The notes beneath the pieces were generated by a model. The model saw only the letters and a list, made by a program, of their open reading frames with translations, was not told where the DNA came from and made no database searches. 64,000 bases of DNA from Isoetes taiwanensis (lineage: Eukaryota; Streptophyta; Lycopodiopsida; Isoetales; Isoetaceae), in contig JAJEKV010000047.1 of NCBI GenBank assembly GCA_021234155.1, positions 4,537,637-4,601,636 on the forward strand, written 5' to 3'. Position numbers and translations under genes: made by a program. Shown piece after piece: positions 45,866 to 58,041 of this stretch (position 1 is its first letter; the number at the start of each line of letters is the position of its first letter).

Positions 45866-47160
45866 TTGATTTACTTAGTTCTAGTTTATCCAGCCGTTTG
45901 CTCATCTACTTTCCTGCTTGTTCATCCATTTGCTTCCCCTTCACATAGTTACAACCACTCAAAGATGTCCCCGGGATCAAGACCATGGCACGCGAGAGAC
46001 CATAAAGCCAAGAATCTGATCAAATTGCCAGTGCATATCTCGGACAAGCCCTATGACCCTTCAATTCAACCGTATCTTATGGCAGCCCCTTTCTTTGGGC
46101 CTCAGCGTCCTATCCTGAACCACCCGGATCCACAGTTAGTTCCTGATGCATTTTTAGATGCGGCCCTGGATAGGCTTCTTCGCTTTCCGGATGCAATTTA
46201 TGCGCATCCGGATATCATGTCTAGAATACAAAGCGATGCGCTCCCGTCTCTATCACGCGGACGCCTCGCTTTCAGTTACCCTTACAAAGTTGGGTACAAC
46301 TTTTAGAATTGTTGCTACAATATGTGAGCCACAGCCCAGTAGCTCATGGTAGTACTCCGTCAGTACCCAGCACAGTGCCTGCGCTTGAGCATGGGAATGA
46401 TATGCACAAGGATGATAACAGAGTACAGGGATCCACAGAAACTACGCCTGAGCATGTGACTCATATGTCCAAGGATGATAACATAGTACAGGGGTCCACA
46501 TATACCTCGCCTGAGGACTCATTGCACAATCAGACAAAAGGCAGGTTCCGCCTTTCCGAGCCGCCAAGGACCACAGAGCATACACTAGCCTTGAACCTAC
46601 GTATCGTAGGTATTCAGGAGACGAGTGACTCTATTGCTACAGATGAGGCAGTACAGTTTTTCACCCAAGTGATGCACATCCAAGCACATGGTATTGTCTC
46701 GGCCCATTGGGTTGGAGCAGTGCGGCCTGACCGTCCTCGTCACCTCCGGGTCCTTTCAAGATGCTCTTTTCGGTTGCACATCTTGCGACATGGCAACCAT
46801 CTAAAAGGAACCACCTTCTCTGTCCAGGAAGACCTGACCCCAGCACAGCTTTGTAGACGGAAAGAAGAATTATGTCGTGTGCGCGAGGCTCGCCTGCAGC
46901 GGAAGTGGGCCATTTATAGGGGAGGTCAAGCCATCATTCGGGATCAATGGCCATCTGACCCATGGGCATTTACTGTATAGCCATGTACTCTCTAGTTTCG
47001 CTTTGGTTTACTTTCCAGTTTGTTAATATTTGTGATTTGTTGTGGGGGGCAGCCCCCGAGCTTTGTGAGGGCTCATGCCCTCTTCTTTCTGTTCTGGTCC
47101 CATAACCCGATTGGGTTCCCGTGGACGTTAAAAGATTTATCTTATCTTATCTTATCTTTT
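45866..47160 (+). mobile_element. LINE-derived element with ORF1 and 3' tail but no ORF2 ('half-LINE')
   Basis: An upstream coding stretch (ATG near 45964, open to 46306; includes SDKPYDPSIQPYLMAAPFFG) is followed, after a frame change, by the ORF1p-like frame at 46309-46980. That is followed directly by about 180 bp of 3' UTR containing GGGGGCAGCCCCCGAG and GGTTCCCGTGG, then a tail of TTATC repeats at about 47130-47156. A short simple repeat instead of poly(A) is a known form of LINE 3' end. There is no reverse transcriptase between ORF1 and the tail. I could not place the 5' end or a target duplication. Confidence 0.55.
46309..46980 (+). CDS. LINE ORF1p-like RNA-binding protein
   Basis: About 223 open codons are present. 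The real start may lie upstream in another frame, because the frame at 46309 is entered without an ATG. Residues about 25-70 hold two copies of a 21-residue unit (KDDN-VQGST motif, 63-bp repeat in the DNA). From about residue 90 the sequence LNLRIVGIQE, then RPRHLRVLSRCSFRLHILRH, LKGTTFSVQEDLTPAQLCRR and AIYRGGQAII follows the order seen in L1 ORF1p: an RRM-like fold ('LRI-G-PE'), then the C-terminal domain ('G--I-EDL--E---RR---L', ending '---Y-G--I'). ORF1p coats LINE RNA and acts as a chaperone during retrotransposition. The frame is intact to its stop, but no ORF2 follows. Confidence 0.55.
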   Translation: MLLQYVSHSPVAHGSTPSVPSTVPALEHGNDMHKDDNRVQGSTETTPEHVTHMSKDDNIVQGSTYTSPEDSLHNQTKGRFRLSEPPRTTEHTLALNLRIVGIQETSDSIATDEAVQFFTQVMHIQAHGIVSAHWVGAVRPDRPRHLRVLSRCSFRLHILRHGNHLKGTTFSVQEDLTPAQLCRRKEELCRVREARLQRKWAIYRGGQAIIRDQWPSDPWAFTV

Positions 47161-48597
47161 GGCATGTAATTTCTGTAAGGTAGAGGGAGATCTTACTTAC
47201 AATCTATTGTTGGTTCTATCTCTGATAGGGGTATCACAATCATTTTAAACTTATGCAATTGCAAATGCAGATTATGGATAAATTTGCAGAGATAAATTGC
47301 ATACTCCAAGTTGCAGATTCCTTTGATATGCAGATTCTAAAAATCCTTTTATAGGAAAATCCTCTAGAAAAGTTCTACTAGCACGTATTGTTTCTATTTT
47401 TCAAATAATATGAGCTCTTAGAACTTCATGTTTATATATTTTAAAGAAATGAGTCTATAGGAAATTCAAATTAGACCACTCTGCTGCCCAATTGCATTGC
47501 AAATACCTAAATCAATGTGGTACAAGTGAAGAAATGGAAGATGTCATTGAGATTGAGCTTGTTGCTTCCTTTTCCTTTTTAATGCAAAACACAATAAAAA
47601 GGAAAGTCAAATGAGAAAGCACATAGTTTGCAAGATGCAATCCAACTAAAGCATCCATTGGGACCTATTCATCGAATGTAAAGAAAAGAGAAACTGCAAA
47701 AATCCCTTTTACCTGACCTGGATTAAGATTGTAAAAACATGATGGAATGTAAAGGCGGTAAGGCTAAGCAAAATAATAACAACCAAAGTAGACTACATAG
47801 TAATCACATGGGTAACAGATAGTTCTTATAGTTTAGTATTGTTTCAGTTCAAATCCTTGTGCCTTGAAGTGCGCAAAAAGACCTGCATGACAAAAATAAA
47901 ATTGGCCTATTCTTAATAACAAATGAGGCTTGACTTCAGTACGTCGTGTTTTTCTTGGAAGATTCTATGGTAGTATACCTTCCAGTGGTAGGCTATTAAT
48001 CGATAATGTGGAAAGAATAACCATATTTTTGTTTGGCCAAATGGCAAAGAAAATTTATACCATGGGTTGTCTCGCCAGATGGATCTATTAGCATTGTATA
48101 TTTTGGGGTCCAAGTTGTATAATTGGATATTCTCTATATTTTTCATTTCTGTGGGTAGTCAGCAAGTGTGTGGCTGCCCACTATCCACCATTGCAGAAAA
48201 TTTGTTGAGATAAATGAGAAGTCTATCTATCAAAAATTTCGTCGTATTCATGCAAGCCAAATTCTAGAATAAGATGTTAGACTAAGTCCCAGTCATGAAA
48301 ACATCATGTTGTCTTGCAAGTATAGATGATTTTCAACACGATCAATGTTTCATATACAACTGGGAGATGGAATAATGAATAACATCGGTATATGTCTTGT
48401 AGACAAGCGATCTCAAGTGTTATTGTGCCTTTATGGGTAGATATTTATTGTAAGAGAATGTTGTCTTGTTGTGAAGATAATATTCTATTTTGGTTCTTTC
48501 TACTCTTATCATTTCATATAGATATTAGATCATTGTACTAGAACGATAAAATACAACTGATAAAGCACATTTATAGTGCATGCTCTACATGTAATTA
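47161..48597. other. Intergenic DNA, no gene seen
   Basis: AT-rich with stops in every frame. One 77-codon minus frame (47913-48146) has no motif. Confidence 0.5.
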
Positions 48598-48996
48598 CCT
48601 TTATATTGTGCTACATATTTTAAACGAGGTGCACCATGGACTACCTCGGTCGTTGAATTTGTCGATATTACAGCCCTGAGCATATGTTGGGACCTCTGGG
48701 CGCCTCTTGTTTTGATTATGATCATTTATGATTAGGAGGGCCTATGATTTTGAAATATGAAAATATGGGTTCGCGTAAGGTTTTTGAATACGAAATACGG
48801 GAACACAAACCTTTACCAAAATAGTTCAAAGTCCTAATAAGAATACTTTGACTCAATATAACCAATGAGATAATGTGATTATTTTTTCTATAACAGATTT
48901 AATTCATCCAAGTTTATGATTTATGAGCTCATATATGGTCATTTACACGTCCAAATCAAATTCCCTTGGAATCCCCTGTAATTGTGCTATATATTT
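48598..48996 (-). mobile_element. Single diverged copy of the 0.45-kb dispersed repeat
   Basis: It starts TTGTGCTACATATTTTAAAC, GAGGTGCACCATGGACTACC, and ends CCTGTAATTGTGCTATATATTTAA. The short sequence TTGTGCTA(C/T)ATATTTAA therefore stands at both ends of a single copy, as it does at the joints of the arrays. The box regions are degraded. This is the oldest-looking copy in the window. Confidence 0.65.
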
Positions 48997-51345
48997 AATC
49001 ACGCAATTTTCAAAAAAAAAAAGGGGGAGAAAAGGAGGGGGGGATCCTAAAACAAGGAGCATCCACATATCTATAATTAGTTGAGCTTTTGTGGCAATAG
49101 ACCATACTTTGGAGCATGCAGCTTTTAGATATTAAAGTACTTTCTCGTGCTTTTGATTCCCTTTTTTTTTTGTGAAATTATATATTTTTTAAGTTGATTG
49201 AACCTTTGGATACCCTTTCTTTACACTTCCGCTTATTTGATGGTGCCACATAGGTAGACTATTTCATATCAATATATAGAAGATGCAAGGTACAGAGGAA
49301 TGGACTTTGCAAATATGACACACTGGAATAGTTTCTATACTTAGTGCATCTTCTGATGTAAATAGCTTCCTTGTACCTCATTTGCCCGACATAGAATCTC
49401 ATTTTATTTATACAAACTTTCAAAGACGATGCTTCATAATGATATAGTATAATATGTTAATGCAAGTTTGGTGGTTTGGATCGATGCCATTAAATTTGTT
49501 CTAACAGTGCAATAAACTGCTTATATATGTATGTAGTAACCTCCTCCAATATGGAGATCCCATCACTTTGCATTTTGGACATCTACACAAGGCTATAACG
49601 TTGTAGAAATGATTGACTATAAGACAGCCTAACCCATTCATCTTTGTAAGTCGTTTGGCTCTTTCAATTTTCCCTTGGCATGCTATAGCTAGATGGATCT
49701 ACTATGCTAACAACCACTCCAATTTTGTTTGGACATGGCTTGTAATAGGTGGATAGATCTACCATCTTATAACCACTCCTATCAACCATATAGATAACTC
49801 ATAGGATCAGACTCTTTTTCATAATGATCATCGCCTTTTAGAGACATGATGGCCCATGTAATTAGAGAGGTGATATCCATAACGTGTTCATTGGTCACAA
49901 TGAAAAACCTTCATTCACTATAGATCTTTTTATCGACAGCTTAGATTTGCACAATACAGATAAAAGCCACGAAAACTGGCCACTATATTTGCTTGCCAGT
50001 GCATCTTGAGATGTAAAAAGCTTCGTTTGATCTCTTTTAAAGCCTTGCAAGCCACCCCATATGACTACAAACTTTGAGGGAAGAAGACAGCTGTCAAATT
50101 TACTATCCCATGGGTGCTCAATACACAAGTTGTCATATCGTAACATCCTTTAACATTTTCAAGCCAAGAAATGTCAGGCTAGGCCCTTACATTGTGTATG
50201 AGATATCCCATTTTTAGGCATGGCTAGATGTAACTGAATATATAACATGACCAATGTCATACATTTCACAAGGTCGTTCCATGTGCTTCCTTTGAGAGGA
50301 CATGCAACATGAGATGAATAAGGAGAGGTGGTATAGACAAGGCCCTCAAGTCCTTCCTCGGGATTACATGCATAGTAAGTAGAATACAAAGGGGCTTACA
50401 GGTATAGTGTTTGTGGCGAGATGCAATGTAAATGAATAAATTAAATTGAATTGAATTTTATTGTCCACAAATGCAATAAGTCCAAGGCTCTTGGTAACAA
50501 TTCTTTAGTAACAAAAACGGCATCCCTACTAGGTTATTTATAGGGCCTAGATTTGGGCTTAAAGCACCAACTGACGATTAAGATTGAGGAGCAGATCTGA
50601 TAACAATTGTCAGTAATTGGCCAGATTTCAGCACGAACTGGATTGACCATTTCAGACCACTTGCCCATATATCTTTGACAACACAAGTCAAAAAGGAGTG
50701 GGTATGCAAATCATGGCCCAATCTGCCCAGCAATAAATACTGGCAACCAGAAACCATGACACGCATTAATTCCCATTCAGGTGCACAACTAAGCACATTT
50801 ATTCCTGCTTCAATTCCTTCCTAACAGAATAGCAATGTAAACGGTTCAAATATTTTCCTTTTAACTTTTACACTCCCAAATCCTTTCAAATCCTTGGATT
50901 TATTGGAACCAACCTCATTTTGCCTCTACGCCTTTCAGCATAATGCACAGATCATAATACACCCTTAGAACTCCAACAACTTGCACAGGACTCATGCTGT
51001 AAGCCTTTAAAACCTCGCACAGATTACAAAGGCTTCTCTTAAACCAATCAATTTGAATCACATTGCTAAAAGTAAAAAAATAATCTGCCACACTTTTTGA
51101 AAGAGACTGTCTTAAAAGTTTTCTGATCTTCATGAAAAACTATGAAAGGGTAAAATCACAATCCACTCAATTACCAGAGTGATAAATCTCTTAAACTACT
51201 TTCCTTCATAACAGTGTAGTACCTCTCTGTTAAGAAATCTGAGTAGAGTATTCACAGATCAAAACATCAATAACCAATAATCTTATGTTACAGGGAAACA
51301 AATTCGACTTCAGGCCCAGTATTATCAAGATGAAGATGTAAAGAG
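48997..51345. other. Intergenic DNA 3' of the P450 gene, no gene seen
   Basis: A-runs and AT-rich sequence. Short minus frames at 49895-50146, 50578-50796 and 50915-51133 have no motif. Confidence 0.5.
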
Positions 51346-53242
51346 TTATCTGGTTTGATGATATAGATGGCCTGCAAGACGAGGGGTTGCAACAAGCTGC
51401 AGAGGTTTATTTAAGACCATAGAATTGTAAGCCCAAGTCATATCTATATCTTGAGCAGATTTACCAGGAGGAGGAGACCAATCAAAGGCATGGATCAATC
51501 TAGAGACACCCAACAGAACCATACAAGTGCCCAAAGCAGCCCCTGGACATCCCCTTCTTCCTGCTCCAAACGGAACAATTCTCAGTTCTGGATCAAACAG
51601 ATCATTATGGTCCTCTGCAAATCTTTCAGGCTTGAATTCAAGAGGATCTTTCCAGATTCTGGGATTCCTTCCAAGTGCATAAGTGTTGATCAGAATCCTG
51701 GTGTTTTTGGGTATATCAAATCCAGCCACTTTTGTGTTTTCCCTAGCTACATGAGGTATCAAAAATGCCCCAACAGGATGAACCCTGAAGGTTTCTTTCA
51801 CTACAGACCTTAGATATGAAAAATGTGTGATGTCTGTTTCCTCCACAACTCTGTTTAATCCAACTACAAAATCGATCTCCTCCTTCACCTTCTTAAATAT
51901 ATCTGGATGCTGCATTAGCTCTGCCATTACCCATTCGCTTGTGATTGAAGATGTATCAGTTCCAGCAGCCATCATATCCTGCAAAGTGGGAAAAAAAACA
52001 ACTCAATAAATATATTATACCCTTTTCCAGTTGCAAATGTACAACTGATGAAAGAAACTCCAAGTAAACTTAAACAATAAACAAAAATTCCATGAACCCA
52101 ATGCAAGAAGAATGTACCCTGAATATAAAATCTAAGCAGCATCAAAGAATCCTTCAAACAAATCCAACAAACCCATTTCTATATGAATAATTTCAGCAAG
52201 CCAATTGCTGCAGCATCCTAAGAACTGTGCAATCTAGACAATGAAACTTGAAACAGAAATTAAAACAGCCAAGAACAGAACCTACAATAAGAATAGCTTT
52301 GATTGTTGTGTTGTCCAAATGATCCTCGCCATTTTCTCCAGGGAGAGAGAGTAGCACGTCTACGAAATCATGGGGATTTTCATTTCCTTCGATTTTATGC
52401 TTCTGCCTGTGTTCTTCAATTATAGCATCATAAACCCGGTTAGTCCTCTGCATAATCTTTCTCATTCCTCGCTCATGGCCTTGTATATCCATCCATCGTA
52501 GATATGGAAGATAATCAGCAATATTAAACGCATTAATTAGAGAGAAAGCTTTGTATATGGTTTCTTTATGCTCTGCAGCCTCTTCCGGTGTAGCATATCC
52601 TGGCCCAAAAAATCTTTTCCCCAACAGCATTCTGGTCAGATTATTGCTAGAAAAGCCCCCAAATTTGCTTCTCAGATCAATTAGCTTCCCAATTTTTGAA
52701 TCCTCAAGAACTGACGAAACCATACAATCTATTTCTTCGTTTCTTCCCCTCTGAAAAGACTCTATTCGTTTTGGAGTCAGAAGCTCCAGAGTACAAATCT
52801 TGCGCATAGTTCTCCAGTGATGGCCATAAGGGGCAAATGCAATATCTTTTCCTCCGTAGGTGAAAACCTGAGATGCAATATTAACTGGCCGGGAGGCAAA
52901 TATATGATCCTTTGTCTTCAAGAATTCTCTGACCATATCCAGATCATCAGTAACTACGGCAGAAATTACCCCCATTTTCAAGAACACAAGGGGACCATAT
53001 TTTTTGTTCATCTCCATCATTTTTATGTGGGGCAGAGGCCCGACTTGGAGCAGATTCCCAACTATGGGCATCGGATAAGGCCCTGGTGGCAAACGCCATC
53101 GCCTTAGTTTCTTCTTGCTAAGGCTTACCAGTTGCAAGAAAAACACAGAAAACAGAGCTCCGGCAAGCAGTAATTTTACCTCCAAGAGCCAATCAAACAG
53201 AACATACTCCCTGAAAAGCCTATTCATATTTACCCCGTCCAT
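51346..53242 (-). CDS. Cytochrome P450, CYP703-like, two exons, apparently intact
   Basis: Exon 1 is 53242-52286 (319 codons) and exon 2 is 51978-51346 (210 codons plus stop), joined by a 307-bp phase-0 intron with GTAGGT donor and TTTGCAG acceptor. The 529-residue product is a normal P450 length. It has an N-terminal membrane anchor (about 20-42), the proline hinge PPGP (52-55), C-helix WRTMR (143-147), I-helix AGTDTS (324-329), ExxR (381-384), PERF (436-439) and heme loop FGAGRRGCPG (456-465, Cys463). The phrases MLLGKRFFGPG, DFVDVLLSLPGENG and VHP-G-FLIPH, with the intron just before the I-helix motif, match CYP703. In flowering plants CYP703 is an ER in-chain hydroxylase of lauric acid needed for sporopollenin in pollen walls. 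The start ATG lies in a good context (AAAAATGG) and is the first Met before the anchor. Being conserved and unbroken, it is the best candidate for a working gene here. Confidence 0.88.
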
Positions 53243-53760
53243 TTTTCTTTTTGCTTACAAGCAGAACAAAGATCCAATCCCGCAAAAGGGACAGCAGAAA
53301 GATCAAGTAAAGAAAAAACACAAGGAAATGATCGATTCAGGCATATGGGTCCTCATTTTCGATAATCTAAGAAGCTTAAGGAGAGGATATTTGAATGCCG
53401 GATGCGGATAGCTGGCATGAGGAATCTGATTAACCAGAGGCCAAAGGGAAGGCGACGAAGCAGAAGATGCAGAAGAGTATGATTTAATAACGTAAAAAAC
53501 TTGGAGGCCACCTTTTCAAACTATAGATCCGGCCAAATGGAGGGATTCCAGGCTTTCTGCCATCGCCGGAGCAGGGCCTAAGCTTTAAGAATTTGCAGCG
53601 TCCTCTAGATGCATCGGGACCGGACGATGCGCAGAATGGACGGCTAGGATGGGCCGCGAATTCGAGCATTAAATTCCCGGCAAGTGTGCCGCCGGGGAAT
53701 CGCCGCAAGTTTTATTCCCTTTCCGGCGGCCAAAAATTTAATTAATGTTTTAATTAATGT
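53243..53760 (-). promoter_or_regulatory. Upstream region of the CYP703-like gene, GC-rich at 53490-53730
   Basis: About 240 bp of GC-rich DNA lies 250-490 bp upstream of the start codon in otherwise AT-rich DNA. I could not identify a TATA box or specific elements with confidence. It could be a promoter-proximal region or an unrelated exon remnant. Confidence 0.35.
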
Positions 53761-54660
53761 GTTTATTTTAGATTTATTTGTTATTATTTTGGGTGCTGTA
53801 CAGTGCGCTTTTAGACTGGGACGTTCCTTCTAGATTCGCCTTTGGCATTCTATGCATGACACATGCATGTTTGGTCACCCACCGTTATTGGACTATTTAG
53901 GAAACCCCTTTTTATTTTCCTTTTAATTTAATGCTCATTTCAGCTACTCGATTTAGTCTGCCCTTATGGTTTGAACACAATGGAGACCTGTTTTTTTTTC
54001 TAGCAAAACACAACTTAAACCACATTCTGGAAAACCTGAAACCTAATTTATTAATATATTCAAAGAGACAAAAATCAAGGCAATTGGGTGCCTACAACCA
54101 AAGTTATAGGCCTTCAAAGCCGATCTGTTGTCCATCACCTCTTCTGCCCATCTACCGTGCACCCTATTTTTCGGTTCATTTTTCCTGTAGAAGCACGATT
54201 GCAAGTCTAATAAGCGCATGATTCAAGGGCTGCCATGAGCAGAACATGGTATGAACAGTGCAGGGCAAGCGCATGGTGGATGGGTACCCCCCTCCCTCTT
54301 AAAAAAAAACCATCAATATAATTAGGACCCTATCGGAACATTTGTTGATCTAATAGTTCAAGTCGGATGTTTCAAGTTTCCAACTGGAAATCTATATCCT
54401 GTTTATAGAAAGATACATTTGTGAGAATTTTTTTTCCCGTCTTGCCCTGTGTGTCTCTCATGGATATTGAAAATGCTCTTCTTTTTATCAGAATGTACTG
54501 AACTAATAATTAATACATTGAGCTCCAAAATAAGCAATTGCATCATGCTCTAGAATCCTGGTGAGGCTCTAAGTGTTGTAGATGTGGCATCAATGGACAT
54601 ATAGATTGAACCACCATGCAAGATCGGGCATATCCATGTCTAATTTTCCAACTCCTGTAG
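53761..54660. other. Intergenic DNA, no gene seen
   Basis: No recognisable coding or repeat structure beyond short T- and A-runs. Confidence 0.5.
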
Positions 54661-54663
54661 GTG

Positions 54664-54783
54664 TTTTAGAATCATGCCTATGGAAATTTGTTATCTGCAA
54701 ACTAATTTTGGACTCATGCCTTTGGAAATTTGGTAATCTGCAAACTAATTTTGGACTCATGCCTTTGGAAATTTGGTATCCTC
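54664..54783. repeat. 42-43-bp tandem repeat, about 2.6 copies
   Basis: CTCATGCCTTTGGAAATTTGG followed by ATCTGCAAACTAATTTTGGA recurs at about 54671, 54713 and 54756. Confidence 0.85.
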
Positions 54784-55072
54784 ATGACTAACTGAGTTTT
54801 AAAGTTTGGATCTTACTCTTTGCATCCTATGCATATGTAGCACAAGCCACCTTAATTATTTAGTGCTAATCTATATATTATCAGCAGCAACCTTTACGCA
54901 ATCCTACAGTGGCTATGCTTATGGGTATGCTAGCTTTTAAGTGGATTTGCGGTTTATTAACCTTTTTATCTCTACTAATTGTTTGCGTGAGTATAGTAGT
55001 GCTCGCTTTCTTAGCATGGTCAATTCGACTACAAAATGGTTCCACTATTCAAATAAGCATCTTAATTAGGTA

Positions 55073-55563
55073 AGGGTCTATTCGCACTCATGGTTAAGTT
55101 TAGTTAAGTAAAGTTAACAGTAACCGGATGATTTCCTTCACACCAAAGCTAGTTAAAAATTTTAGTTAGGCTAACTTAATGGAAAACCATTTTGCACTCG
55201 TTTAGTTAAAAAAATTGGTTAAAAAAATAACTTAACTAGCTAACTAAATGCTTTCGAATATATCTACTTAAGTTAGTCAAAGGCATAAAAAATTTTAAGC
55301 ACATTTAACTAAACTTAAAGTGATATGTAGGAGGTGATTTAACTTTTAGTGCAATTTAGTTAAGTTCTGGTTAATTTTGTTAACTTGACCCAACAAGGTG
55401 CGAAGACAAGTTTAGTTAAGTGTCTTTGGTTAAAAAAGATAACTAATTTTTAACTAAATTTCTTAACTATATGCTAAGTTAACTAGTAATGTGAATAGAA
55501 TAGAAAAAGTTCTGTTAAAAACTATAATTTAATGTAACTTAGCTGCCGGTGCGAATGTACCCT
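55073..55563. mobile_element. MITE, 491 bp, TIR AGGGTCTATTCGCAC, TA target duplication
   Basis: The left end AGGGTCTATTCGCACTC and the right end read inward (AGGGTACATTCGCACCG) are terminal inverted repeats, with TA on each side (55071-55072 and 55564-55565). The interior is filled with TTAGTTAAG/CTTAACTAA words in both orientations and has no coding capacity. A TA duplication suggests the Tc1/mariner (Stowaway-like) group. If TAAGGG...CCCTTA is read differently, a PIF/Harbinger-type assignment is possible. Confidence 0.7.
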
Positions 55564-55565
55564 TA

Positions 55566-57330
55566 TTATTGCATTCTGATACTTGCATATATGCCACTCG
55601 CAACTGGTAGTATGAGCAGGAGATGGGGGGAGGGGGGTTTGATAAGGATAGAAGTCCACAACTTTTTTTCTTGGAAATGATAGCCCATTGGTCGTGTTGA
55701 GGGGGCATAAAAAACTTACATCAATAAATATGCTACTGCATCTTATTCAGTAGCCATGTGTTTGAACTAATTACAAGTAAATGCTATTTGAACTCCTTAC
55801 AACAGTTTTAATAGTTCACATTGGACTGTCACAATTGTGGTGTTGACTACTTGATGGATGCAACTCAATGTCAACATTCATTAGTAGCGCATATATTGAT
55901 TAGATTTGCACATGAAAAGACAATGCTCAGGTCCTATAGAAATCAAACGTTATTTACTTAAATCATAGGCTTCATTTCTCGATTCTGGATGCACTATGTA
56001 TCAATTGGTCTCTAGTGGGTGGTATGAAATGCATTGTCTTTATTTTATCTAAAATTGATATTAATAGCCATTCAACATTGGATTTTGTGCCCATAGTACT
56101 ATCCACTTGAGTAACAATTTCATAAAAATGAAGCAATGTAATACACAAATATTCCCCCTGGCCTAATAGGTCCATTTCTCATGCCCCCATCATGTCCAAT
56201 GTCCATGCACCTAATTGCAATAAAATAGCCATCTCATACAAAATTTAACCACATTAAACTTATTTAAACTTGTAACAAGTTTCTCTTAGTTGTGAAAATA
56301 GATTTAGTTGTCCTAATGGTTGTTGCCAAATTAATTCTTCGCTTCGAATATGATAATGATATTTAGCAAAAATTACACAAAACTTTAAGAGGAAGAAAAC
56401 TTAAAATTCTTTTGCCAAAACATCTTTAGAACACCATAAAAAAGTTTGTACTAAGATAATATACATGCAAGAACTAACATGACTTTTTCAAGGAAAAAGC
56501 TACGATAAGAGATAAATAAAATATACATGGGAATGACAAAGACATCTAAACAAAATAAAGTGATGGCTACATGAAAATGAGAAAACATGTGAATCAATAT
56601 ATCAATAGCATCACTATTGATATGAATCGATTCCTCCTAGCCACTAAATATCATCACGTGCAGAGAGAAAATGGGTTTAGAAGATGGAGATTTAAAATAC
56701 GTGGATCTTATATTGATCCCTTCACAATCATGCTCGTTATGGGCACTAGGCATGTTGGGGTCATGAGAAATGGGGTACTAGACAAAGATCTCTATATTGC
56801 AATCCAAAATCTCCATGTCTCCCATCAGCTCGTCCTACATTTATGAAGCACCAAGTTCATCCAACAAGTTTACCATCAATAGCAAGTTTACCAAGTTCAC
56901 CATCAATAGCATAGTAGATGGCATCTTCAAGATCCTCAGCCACAGTGGAAAAGTATTTGGACATGGGTGTGTGTTAAGTTGCTTCATCCTGTGATGGCAG
57001 TTCTGTAATGGCAAAAAATCCATAGATGTCTTGGAGTCAACGGTCTGGTTCATAAAATTGATCATCAGATTCCAAAGCTCTATCGTATGTAAGCAAAGAA
57101 TTGAGAGTATTGCGCATAGCATCCACCTACAAGTACCTAGGCATACCATATATGGAGACACTTCCGAGAGTGGAGTTTCCTTCTACTATGCACTGGGATA
57201 TTTCCATCCGGCTATGAACAACAACGGACTAGAAGGCACTAGATAACAGTCGTAGAGCAGAGATGTATGATTGGGTACATCAATCGCATCTATTGAGGAT
57301 TTTAATGGAGCTCGTCCTTCTATACATTGT
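55566..57330. other. Intergenic DNA, no supported gene
   Basis: Open frames near 56571-56846 (+) and 57031-57246 (+) lack motifs. A short repeat AAGTTTACCATCAATAGC-like occurs near 56868-56906. Confidence 0.45.
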
Positions 57331-57880
57331 TCATTCTGGGAAAGGACTCGCGAGAGACACAAAACCGGCCGATAGGCTTGTCATTCATCACAGCAGCAGT
57401 ATACAATGTTTGGAAGAGAGAGGGGTAGCTGACCATAGGAACAATATCGAACTACCCCATAAGAAAATATGCCAAGGCAATATAGGAGGGCAATGGCGAC
57501 AACTTCTCATCGGGATAAAAAACCCCGCCCTTTCGGGTTTTCGAGGAAAACCCTAATGAGAAATGGTCGCCACCAACCTCGAATGTGTTGCCTGGAGAAC
57601 AGAGAGAAACCGGACGAGAGCGAAGGTGAACATAGAGCACGACCCCAGCCAATGGTGAGATCCCCGAAGGTAACGAAGAGGAGGACGAAACAGAACACAA
57701 GCAAGTCCCCGTGAACGGTGGAATATAAGAAAACCTGCAAGACCAAAGAACTCCCAAAAACACTCGTAATGGTTAGAACCACAAAACAAGCATAGCCATA
57801 AAAAAACTGGATCAACAAAGGACCGAAGAGATGAGAAATAAAAATAGGTAGAAAAAGAACATAACAGGAAAAGATAGCAT

Positions 57881-58041
57881 CACCCCTAGGGTGGAAAAAG
57901 TAGCACCCAGCGGGTGGAAATTCACTATATCAAAATATGCCTCACCCTCAAGGTGGAAAAAATAGCAAAGACCCACGTGTGGAGAATAACATAGTAGAAT
58001 GCGAAGGAAACAACAACATGGAAAAGCCACACCCACAAGTG
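57881..58041. repeat. Series of five short palindromes CACCC-N-GGGTGG
   Basis: CACCCCTAGGGTGG (57881), CACCCAGCGGGTGG (57904), CACCCTCAAGGTGG (57945), CCCACGTGTGG (57972) and CACCCACAAGTGG (58029) are each followed by an A-rich stretch. The cores differ but the CACC/GGTGG arms are kept. Confidence 0.65.

Noticed and set aside
51451-51813. Plus-strand open frames over the P450 gene (also 52817-53411)
   Set aside because: They are antisense to the CYP703-like exons and lack any domain.
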